Below are positions 1 through 5,348 of a DNA stretch of 5,547 nucleotides, one piece after another (position 1 is the stretch's first letter; each line of letters begins with the position of its first letter). Location: positions 1 through 5,547 of the forward strand of contig JABIME010000125.1 of NCBI GenBank assembly GCA_018654125.1. The letters are read 5' to 3'. The position numbers and the translations under genes were made by a program. The notes beneath the pieces are model-generated. The model was not told the origin of the DNA, searched no databases, and worked only from the letters and a program-made list of their open reading frames with translations. The stretch comes from Candidatus Cloacimonadota bacterium (GTDB taxonomy: Bacteria > Cloacimonadota > Cloacimonadia > Cloacimonadales > TCS61).

Positions 1-944
1 ATGACCTGCAATTTGTTTTTAAAGGTGGAACATCATTGATTTTACTCGTAGAGAAACCGCAAAGGTTCTCGATCGATATTGATATTAACACAGAAGAATC
101 AAAAGAAAAATTATTAAACATCCTTAAAACAATATGTTCAAATGATCTATTCAAGCGATTCGAAGAAAATAAAAGAATGGATAGAGGTATCCCAAAAGCT
201 CATTTTAAGTTTTTTTATGATTCTGTTATAAGCGGACGAGAAAACTATATTTTGCTCGATGTGCTTTTTGATAAGCATTCATATCCTGAAGTAATTGAGA
301 CTCCAATTAAATCTTTCTGGATTGATACTGATGACAATATTACAAAAGTAAATACTCCTTCGATTGCTTCAATTCTCGGTGATAAACTTACTGTTTTTGC
401 TCCTAATACAACTGGCATTAAATACAAAGTCGGTAAATCAATGGAAATAATGAAACAGCTTTTTGATATTGGCAGATTGTTTGATCATTTTGAAGATATG
501 GAAGTTGTAGCTACTTCTTTTGATAATATTGCAAAGAATGAATTAGAGTATAGAAAATCTGCTGATACTACGGATGATGTTTTACGGGATATTATTGATA
601 CAAGCTTAACAGTTTCACGATTTCCTGGTGGGACTAAATTCGATTCTCCTGAGCTTCTTGAGTTGATTAACGGATTAAAACGATTTAAAGCATTTCCGAT
701 AGATTTTGCATTCAGAGCAGATGATGCAATTCTTTCTGCTGCAAAAGCTGCTTATCTAGCTGAAAAGATTTTGAATAAGGATTTCACCAAAATTGAAAAT
801 TTCTCAAATAACGTAAAATATAATGAGCCCGATTTTACTGATAATTATAAACATCTTAAAAAGTTAAAGAAAAGAAAAATAGAAGCTTATTATTATTGGT
901 GCAAAGTATTTGAGGAATTGCCATTTTTGAAAGAATCGAAATGA
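1..944 (+). CDS. AbiEii/AbiGii-type nucleotidyltransferase toxin, 5' end outside window
   Basis: This is a nucleotidyltransferase of the AbiEii family (DUF1814/COG2253), the toxin half of type IV toxin-antitoxin and abortive-infection pairs. The frame is open to the left edge, and the first full codon is at 3. Upstream of the TTG at 36 it reads DLQFVFKGGTS, which is the family's FKGGTSL motif. TTG36 is therefore not the start, because it would remove the GGTS half of the nucleotide-binding site. The metal-binding DID follows in RFSIDIDI at about 66-89; families commonly read RFSEDIDL here. A second family block, ILGDKLTVFAPNTTGI, lies at about 372-419 and is followed by EIMKQLFDIGRLFD. At least 313 residues are visible, close to a full-length family member, so few N-terminal residues are missing. 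The antitoxin (AbiEi-like) would normally lie just upstream and cannot be seen. The stop overlaps an ATG (ATGA at 941-944) that opens a broken PIN reading frame. Family assignment is firm; activity and target are not shown by the sequence. Confidence 0.88.
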   Translation, partial: DLQFVFKGGTSLILLVEKPQRFSIDIDINTEESKEKLLNILKTICSNDLFKRFEENKRMDRGIPKAHFKFFYDSVISGRENYILLDVLFDKHSYPEVIETPIKSFWIDTDDNITKVNTPSIASILGDKLTVFAPNTTGIKYKVGKSMEIMKQLFDIGRLFDHFEDMEVVATSFDNIAKNELEYRKSADTTDDVLRDIIDTSLTVSRFPGGTKFDSPELLELINGLKRFKAFPIDFAFRADDAILSAAKAAYLAEKILNKDFTKIENFSNNVKYNEPDFTDNYKHLKKLKKRKIEAYYYWCKVFEELPFLKESK

Positions 945-1147
945 GATTAAGAATAGTTCTGAATGAATAAGAAAAAGCAGCTGAATTCTTCAATTTATTT
1001 AGAGATAAAGGAATTCAAGGATCTCACATTGATTTTGCAATTTGTTCAGTTGCTCACAACAATAATTTTTCAATTTTTACTACAGATAATGATTTCAATA
1101 ATTATAAAGAACAAATCGATATTAAACTGTATCAGATAAGAGGTTGA
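941..1147 (+). pseudogene. VapC-like PIN-domain toxin remnant, C-terminal half only
   Basis: In one frame from the ATG at 941 there are nine codons (MRLRIVLNE) and a TAA at 968-970. The same frame then stays open for 58 codons to the TGA at 1145-1147. Those 58 residues match the C-terminal half of VapC-type PIN ribonucleases: KAAEFFNLFRDKGIQGSHID, then FAICSVAHNNNFSIFTTDND and FNNYKEQIDIKLY. The D in GSHIDFAI and the two D in TTDNDF correspond to the late acidic residues of the PIN active site. The N-terminal part, with the first catalytic Asp and the conserved Glu, is absent. VapC proteins are usually about 130 residues, so roughly half is missing. No antitoxin gene lies in front of it; the AbiEii gene abuts directly. 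The likely history is a deletion that fused the end of one toxin gene to the middle of another, plus an in-frame stop. It should be inactive as a nuclease. Read as a family remnant, the call is fairly secure. Confidence 0.75.
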
Positions 1148-1157
1148 TCTGTTTTTT
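1133..1157 (+). terminator. Weak possible intrinsic terminator after the PIN remnant
   Basis: CAGAT (1133-1137) pairs with ATCTG (1147-1151) across a 9-base loop, followed at once by six T (1152-1157). The stem is only 5 bp and AT-leaning, and it overlaps the last codons of the PIN remnant. It could end transcription coming from the AbiEii gene, but the hairpin is weak. Confidence 0.35.
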
Positions 1158-1213
1158 ATTAAGAATAACTAAGATACTCACAAATGAACAGTTAACTAAA
1201 AAGGGGGATCAAA

Positions 1214-1279
1214 ATGGTCATAAAATTTAAAGATGAAGAATTGACAGAAGAGCAAATTAACAAGTTTAAAGAGCACTAA
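1214..1279 (+). CDS. Very short ORF (21 aa) with strong ribosome binding site, unknown
   Basis: ATG at 1214 opens 21 codons ending in TAA at 1277-1279. It encodes a charged peptide beginning MVIKFKDEELTEEQ and ending KFKEH. It is preceded by AAGGGGGATCAAA, a nearly ideal Shine-Dalgarno at 1201-1207 with about 7 bases of spacing. That is the best reason to take it seriously. I do not recognise the peptide. It is hydrophilic, with no signal or membrane segment, and looks mostly helical. It lies between the PIN remnant and the 3' end of the convergent fic gene. It may be the surviving 5' end of a gene (for example an antitoxin) truncated by the rearrangement that left the broken PIN gene, or a genuine microprotein, or chance. 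Confidence 0.3.
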   Translation: MVIKFKDEELTEEQINKFKEH

Positions 1280-1303
1280 CCAGTTTGACTGCCAACATGC
1301 CTA

Positions 1304-2374
1304 TTAAGTACTTTCATCGTTGATAATGTAAATTGTCCCACGACCTTTTCCAATTTTCTCAATCTGCTTTTCCGATAGTAAATACTGAATATCTTTTTTT
1401 AGTGTGTTTACAGAAAAATTACTCATCTTATCAGCAATATCACTTATTTTTAACGGTTGAGATTTTCTAATTAAATGTACTAACTCTTTTTGACGCGAAT
1501 TTAGATAGCTCAATTTGCTACTATATTTCTCGTACTTTGTTTCTAATTTTGAAATTAACTCTTCGATTGAAGTTAGGAAAAAAAGAATCCACTTGTAAAT
1601 ATTTTCTTTGTTACTATATCTGTTTTTTTGCCCAGACATTAATGCTTCATAATATTTTTTCTTCTTATTTTCAATAATGTGCTCAAAAGAGATGTATTGA
1701 ACGAAGTCATAACCAAATTTTACTAATAACATTGTAGTCATTAATCTTGATAATCTTCCGTTTCCATCCACAAAAGGATGAATAGATAAGAATTCATAAA
1801 CAAAAGTAGCTATTATAAACAACGGATGAATATCATTTTTACTAAGTTGATCGTTAACCCAATTAATAAGCTCAGACATTTCTTTATCGACAAGATGCGG
1901 TTCAGTTGTATTAAAAATTACTTTTTTTGTACCATCGGGATATTTTGCTACAACTTTATTTGTTATTTTTTTATAATCTCCACGATGTCGTTTATCCTTT
2001 TTACTTTCTTTTAGTAAGATGCTGTGTAATTGTCGAATATAATTTTCTGTTAGATCAATTGTATCGTAATTATCGAGAATCAATTTTAAGGCTTGATAAT
2101 ACCCAATAACTTCTTGTTCGTCTCTGCTTTCAAATTGAGTGACTTTTAAATTATTCAACAGTTTTTCAATTTCAACATCTGTAAGTGTTGCACCTTCAAT
2201 TCTCGTAGAAGAACCACTGCTTTCAATTGTTGCTATGCGTTTTAATTCTTTCAGATATTTACTTTCACGTTTTTCGAGAGTATGCCATTTTCCTTTAAAT
2301 GAATCAATTGCACTAATTCTGTTAATTAATAATTGAGTCTTTGAAAAAGGAAATGTAATTTTTTTTAAATACAT
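1304..2374 (-). CDS. Fic family protein (class II AMPylator type) with C-terminal winged helix
   Basis: This is a Fic/DOC-fold enzyme. The family usually transfers AMP from ATP to a hydroxyl side chain of a target protein. The 356 residues carry the complete catalytic motif HPFVDGNGRLSR at 199-210. It includes the catalytic His199, the metal-binding Asp203, the anion-hole GNG and the phosphate-binding Arg207 and Arg210. The inhibitory (S/T)xxxE(G/N) motif is present N-terminally as STRIEG (56-61, Glu60), which makes it a class II, self-inhibited Fic. A Fic_N-type helical region covers about 1-110. The flap region with KKVIFNTTEPHLV (150-162) sits before the core. Residues about 292-352 form a winged helix-turn-helix (SDIADKMSNFSVNTLKKDI). 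The architecture and length resemble Shewanella SoFic. ATG at 2374 is preceded by AGAGGA with 6-base spacing. TAA and TAG stop codons follow in tandem. It has its own promoter and is separated from the upstream operon by a terminator. All key residues are intact; the target is unknown. Confidence 0.93.
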   Translation of the reverse strand: MYLKKITFPFSKTQLLINRISAIDSFKGKWHTLEKRESKYLKELKRIATIESSGSSTRIEGATLTDVEIEKLLNNLKVTQFESRDEQEVIGYYQALKLILDNYDTIDLTENYIRQLHSILLKESKKDKRHRGDYKKITNKVVAKYPDGTKKVIFNTTEPHLVDKEMSELINWVNDQLSKNDIHPLFIIATFVYEFLSIHPFVDGNGRLSRLMTTMLLVKFGYDFVQYISFEHIIENKKKKYYEALMSGQKNRYSNKENIYKWILFFLTSIEELISKLETKYEKYSSKLSYLNSRQKELVHLIRKSQPLKISDIADKMSNFSVNTLKKDIQYLLSEKQIEKIGKGRGTIYIINDEST

Positions 2375-2396
2375 AATCCATCCTCTTTTTATCCGT

Positions 2397-2426
2397 AAAA
2401 TATCTGAAAGCTACTTTTTGTGTCAA
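2397..2426 (-). promoter_or_regulatory. Probable sigma-70-type promoter of fic
   Basis: On the minus strand a perfect -35 box TTGACA (2426-2421) is followed after 18 bases by TATTTT (2402-2397), a 4/6 match to the -10 box. Transcription would begin near 2390, giving a short leader that contains the AGAGGA ribosome binding site ahead of the ATG at 2374. This fits the terminator upstream, which means fic needs its own promoter. Confidence 0.55.
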
Positions 2427-2484
2427 TAGATATATTTGAAACGTATCTATATTATATCTTTAAAATCAAGTACTTTACATATCT
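2426..2484. promoter_or_regulatory. Candidate operator: ATAGATA/TATCTAT inverted repeat plus TATCT copies
   Basis: ATAGATA (2426-2432) and TATCTAT (2444-2450) form a perfect 7-base inverted repeat with an 11-base spacer. It abuts the -35 box of the fic promoter, sharing base 2426. Two further TATCT copies start at 2455 (11 bases, about one helical turn, from the one at 2444) and at 2480. The position suits binding of a regulator next to the promoter. The winged helix of the Fic protein itself is a possible binder, but that is inference. The region is AT-rich, so chance repeats are a real alternative. Confidence 0.35.
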
Positions 2485-2660
2485 GTTAGTGTGATATTGT
2501 CCCCTAGTGATTTTAATATCTTGAACATTAATCCTCTTCTTTATAAGTGTTCTAACTTTCTAATGGTGATCGACTAGTGTGTTGTTGGAGCACAAATTCA
2601 AAAGGTAAAGTTGAATATTTGTAATAATAGATTCTCAAGCATTAAATAACAAACGTTTAC
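2485..2660. other. Gene-free spacer between the envelope operon and fic
   Basis: Together with the promoter region this makes a gap of about 340 bases (2375-2715). I see no convincing gene in it. It holds a 6-base inverted repeat, GATATT (2493-2498) and AATATC (2515-2520), flanking a GTCCCCTAG stretch that stands out from the AT-rich surroundings. A 17-codon minus-strand ORF (2528 down to 2475, MFKILKSLGDNITLTDM) follows an AAGAGGA-like ribosome binding site, but nothing else supports it. No tRNA, riboswitch or CRISPR structure is apparent. Confidence 0.5.
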
Positions 2661-2695
2661 AAAAAAAAAGCCATCAGGCAACTGCCGGATGGCTT
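2661..2695 (-). terminator. Strong intrinsic terminator of the dksA-lspA-porV-like operon
   Basis: On the minus strand AAGCCATC (2695-2688) pairs with GATGGCTT (2675-2668). An inner GGC/GCC pair lies beyond a single mismatch, the loop is AGTT, and a run of T (complement of A2661-2669) follows. It begins about 20 bases past the TAG stop of the PorV/PorQ-like gene. No T-run follows in the plus direction, so it works for the minus strand only. It separates the operon from fic. Confidence 0.92.
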
Positions 2696-2715
2696 CTCAT
2701 ATCTATAATAGAATT

Positions 2716-3555
2716 CTAAAACTTATAGCCAATACTAAAATGGTGTGTTGAATCAATTGTATGTGTATTGAATCCGTAATCAACTACTATATTATACATA
2801 TCAAACCTGGCTCCCATTGAGTAGCTTGTCGGCTCACTACGCACTCCGCAGCGCAGAGTTAGCATCTCAACGATTTTTGCCTCAGCACCGGCATGAATTT
2901 CAGTTTTGCTGTTCATGGTCTTCTTTAACTCCAAAGAGGTGATCACATCGGTATAGGGGTGATAGGAGATTCCTATGCTCATTTTTTGGGGAAGATCATG
3001 TGCACCATCTTCACCTACAGATGGATTGTTTAAATTTGTGATTGTGAACCCAATTTGAGTACGCTGATGCACTGTAGCCAATGCTCCCAAATTTATTCCA
3101 AAAGCGGGTTGCTCACCAAATCCATCAATTGAGAGGTGATACATATTGAATGTGTAGCCAATATCTAAATTGGAATGTATATCATTTAAGATGTTGAATG
3201 AATGTGATAAGGCATAGATCTTCTCACTTAAGATACTCACATCTAAAAAATCAACATCCATCGATTGCAGTCCGATTCCTAAAGTACCAAGTTTGCGTGG
3301 TAATTGCATTGAGAGTGCGACTGTGTTCAGCACCTGAAAATCGTTATCAAATATTTTTGAATATCCAATTATAATATTGTTCGCAGAGCTGTTGAGTCCG
3401 GCTGGATTATAGAATACAGCATTAGCATCATCGCTAACGGAGTAGTATGCTCCACCCATAGCTCGTGCCCTGGCAGATGGCTCATAATCATCAAAAATCG
3501 CAGCTAAGTTTACAACTAAGAAAACAAGGCATAAAACAGTTAATATTTTTTTCAT
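2716..3555 (-). CDS. PorV/PorQ-like outer-membrane beta-barrel protein
   Basis: This is a 279-residue predicted outer-membrane protein of the PorV/PorQ (FadL-like) group. Residues 1-19 form a Sec signal peptide (MKKILTVLCLVFLVVNLAA). The family's N-terminal signature follows: SARARAMGGAY (27-37), VSDDANAVFYNPAGL (40-54), with the diagnostic MGGA and NPAGL. The rest is alternating polar/hydrophobic strands with short turns and ends in HHFSIGYKF. The terminal Phe279 is typical of barrels inserted by the BAM machinery. There is no lipobox Cys, so it is not a lipoprotein. ATG at 3555 has the ribosome binding site AGGAGAG, which overlaps the TAG stop of the preceding gene; the two genes are 9 bases apart and are probably translationally coupled. 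In Bacteroidetes, PorV takes part in type IX secretion and PorQ-type proteins are related, but this short member could have another transport or assembly role. No other T9SS gene is in the window. Confidence 0.82.
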   Translation of the reverse strand: MKKILTVLCLVFLVVNLAAIFDDYEPSARARAMGGAYYSVSDDANAVFYNPAGLNSSANNIIIGYSKIFDNDFQVLNTVALSMQLPRKLGTLGIGLQSMDVDFLDVSILSEKIYALSHSFNILNDIHSNLDIGYTFNMYHLSIDGFGEQPAFGINLGALATVHQRTQIGFTITNLNNPSVGEDGAHDLPQKMSIGISYHPYTDVITSLELKKTMNSKTEIHAGAEAKIVEMLTLRCGVRSEPTSYSMGARFDMYNIVVDYGFNTHTIDSTHHFSIGYKF

Positions 3556-3564
3556 AATTCTCTC

Positions 3565-4851
3565 CTACTTAAGCTGTGAGCCGATCACGATCGGAGCCTT
3601 GGCTGTTTTCTTGCGTCCTGTGTTAACATCGGTCACTTCTAAATAGCAAATATATAATCCTAGCGGCACCAGGTTGTTCTCTCTATCCTTACCATTCCAA
3701 GTACAATATGAAATTCCGTTTGAATTTTCGATGATCGTATTTATCAGGGTTTTCTTCAATTTCCCTTCGGCATTATATATTCTCAAGATAGCTCTATCAT
3801 CATATTCAGCACCAAATTCAATTGGAAATGTTTCGCCAGAATATGGATCGAATGCTTTTGCGGGAATATTCAAAATTGCCCTGTGTGTTGTTACATTATA
3901 TGTATAGGAATATATAGCTTGCGGAAACTCTTCTGGGAAAATATACTCTAAGCCACTTGTATCGGAGGCAGTTATATAGAATTGTACGATAGTTCCCTCA
4001 CCATGTGCAGGAACATCTCCCTCATAAATATTCTCATTATTTTCTGTTGGTACCATCTCCAGAAGATTAAAATCACTATCGCTGTTGGTTTTCCAGTTAA
4101 GGATCACACTATCAAAATCAAGTGGATATGTAAAGGTGATATTTACAGGTTCATCTGCTATTACCTCGCCTATATCACCATAAGGATAGTTATCGGTATC
4201 AGTGTAATAATTCATATCTTCTTCATATGCACAGGAGAGTTGAGGAGTACCTTCATAAAAGGCTATGATGCCATGAGCAATAACTACATCTCCTTCTATA
4301 TACTCTTCAACATTCGCACCGGTAGAATCCCAAAATTGTAGATCCATATCAAATCCATCAACATCAATTGTAATTTGATAAAAGCCATAGGGAGAATCCC
4401 AGATACTGTTAATTTGTCCAATAGCACTAGCCCAAGTACCATTTAGGGTTGTATCTTCACTACCGCTTGCAGAGTGTGGATAGGGGAGATTGTTGATTTG
4501 AGAAATTAGTGTTACATCTGGATCAGTGATCTGAACATTATAATATTGTCCACTGCTGCCTGTATATAAACCAACCTCACCTGTTACTTCAATCAAATCT
4601 CCTTTAACATAAACAGTAGAGAGTGGTGTGTGGTCAAAAAGCTGAATTCCACGACCAGAATTGTCTTGGATATAAAATTGAGTTTTTCCAGAATATAATA
4701 ATCCATCACCAATAGTTACAACTCCTTGAATAGTTACAACCTGCCCATCATATACATCAAGACTATCCTGAATATTTGCAATTGGTGTGATGGTTTGCGC
4801 AAATAATAAACCTGAAGCTAACACTATTATAATTATTAATAAATTCTTCAC
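3565..4851 (-). CDS. Secreted multidomain protein: two OB-like folds, Ig/Fn3-like domain, FlgD-like C-terminus
   Basis: The gene encodes a 428-residue exported protein that I cannot name. Residues 1-19 are a signal peptide (KNLLIIIIVLASGLLFAQ) with no lipobox Cys. About 30-118 looks like an OB fold of the bacterial secreted type (DGQVVTIQGVVT, TQFYIQDNSGRGIQLFD, GDLIEVTGEV). About 137-215 repeats the same layout more divergently (YQITIDVDGFDMDLQFWDS, EGDVVIAHGIIAFYEGTPQL). About 234-320 is an Ig/fibronectin-like domain of the kind found with secreted enzymes. About 350-425 is a FlgD-Ig-like C-terminal domain (AILRIYNAEGKLKKTL, TWNGKDRENNLVPLGLYICY). FCB-group bacteria often have such C-terminal domains on surface or secreted proteins. 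No catalytic motif is visible, so a binding or structural role is likely. It starts with GTG at 4851, overlapping the lspA stop by 4 bases (GTGA), behind a GAGGAG ribosome binding site. No in-frame ATG would keep the signal peptide. Confidence 0.72.
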   Translation of the reverse strand: MKNLLIIIIVLASGLLFAQTITPIANIQDSLDVYDGQVVTIQGVVTIGDGLLYSGKTQFYIQDNSGRGIQLFDHTPLSTVYVKGDLIEVTGEVGLYTGSSGQYYNVQITDPDVTLISQINNLPYPHSASGSEDTTLNGTWASAIGQINSIWDSPYGFYQITIDVDGFDMDLQFWDSTGANVEEYIEGDVVIAHGIIAFYEGTPQLSCAYEEDMNYYTDTDNYPYGDIGEVIADEPVNITFTYPLDFDSVILNWKTNSDSDFNLLEMVPTENNENIYEGDVPAHGEGTIVQFYITASDTSGLEYIFPEEFPQAIYSYTYNVTTHRAILNIPAKAFDPYSGETFPIEFGAEYDDRAILRIYNAEGKLKKTLINTIIENSNGISYCTWNGKDRENNLVPLGLYICYLEVTDVNTGRKKTAKAPIVIGSQLK

Positions 4852-5348
4852 TCTTTCTCCTCACCTGTCTCTTTTTGAAACAGGGTTGTAGCTATCATAA
4901 GAACTATGGCAATTACAATCGAGCTGTCAGCTACATTAAATACCGGCCATCTTCTCATTATGATATCCGGAAAATCGCACCAGATAAAATCTGTAACGCT
5001 TCCCAAGAAAATTCTATCTGTCAGATTCCCAATAGCGCCACCCAGGATAAGCGCAAAAGAGAGCACCTCATATTTGTTTTTGCTTTTAGCACTTAAGTAC
5101 ACTATTAAAATAGTGGCAACAAATGATATGATAATAAAGAGAACTCTATTAAGTTGCGGCGAACCAAAAGAGAAGCTGAATGCTGCTCCGGTATTCTGGA
5201 CATAGGTTAACCAGATAAATTTAGGAGTAACTTCAATGATCTCTCCTATCTCTAATGATGTTCTTACAATATATTTTGTTACCTGATCTAATATAATTAT
5301 GATCACGCTTACCCAGTAGTAGGGTAGAAGTTTTTTTAGGTTTGTCAC
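4848..5348 (-). CDS. lspA: Lipoprotein signal peptidase (signal peptidase II)
   Basis: LspA is the inner-membrane aspartyl protease that cuts the signal peptide off diacylglyceryl-modified prolipoproteins just before the lipid-bearing Cys. At 166 residues it is of normal length. All family motifs are present: DQVTK (21-25), QNTGAAFS (51-58), GGAIGNLTDR (103-112), VTDFI (118-122) and FNVADS (137-142). By comparison with Pseudomonas LspA, the catalytic pair is Asp120 and Asp141. Four membrane segments are visible at about 10-27, 66-86, 93-111 and 139-157. The start is GTG at 5348, whose G is shared with the TAG stop of the upstream DksA-type gene. This 1-base overlap suggests coupled translation, since the ribosome binding site in front (AGAAGAAAG) is poor. 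The 3' end overlaps the GTG start of the next gene by 4 bases. DksA/TraR followed by lspA is an arrangement common in Bacteroidetes-related genomes. Confidence 0.97.
   Translation of the reverse strand: MTNLKKLLPYYWVSVIIIILDQVTKYIVRTSLEIGEIIEVTPKFIWLTYVQNTGAAFSFSFGSPQLNRVLFIIISFVATILIVYLSAKSKNKYEVLSFALILGGAIGNLTDRIFLGSVTDFIWCDFPDIIMRRWPVFNVADSSIVIAIVLMIATTLFQKETGEEKE

Noticed and set aside
245..427. Minus-strand 60-codon frame inside the AbiEii gene
   Set aside because: It is antisense to conserved AbiEii blocks, with no ribosome binding site and no family resemblance.
1280..1303. Terminator between the convergent short ORF and fic
   Set aside because: Only a 4-bp hairpin (CAGT/ACTG) is present, with no T-run in either direction.
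1826..2336. Plus-strand open frames opposite fic
   Set aside because: They lie wholly within the coding strand complement of the intact Fic gene, have no ribosome binding site, and give low-complexity hydrophobic translations.
2475..2528. 17-codon leader peptide upstream of fic
   Set aside because: It has an AAGAGGA-like site and an ATG, but it is very short, ends before the fic promoter, and has no attenuator structure or codon bias to support a role.
3674..4341. Plus-strand open frames opposite the OB-fold protein gene
   Set aside because: They are antisense shadows of a well-supported minus-strand gene; the translations show no recognisable family or start signal.
4875..5205. Plus-strand open frames opposite lspA
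   Set aside because: They are fully antisense to a gene with all LspA motifs and overlap each other in different frames, so they are not credible.
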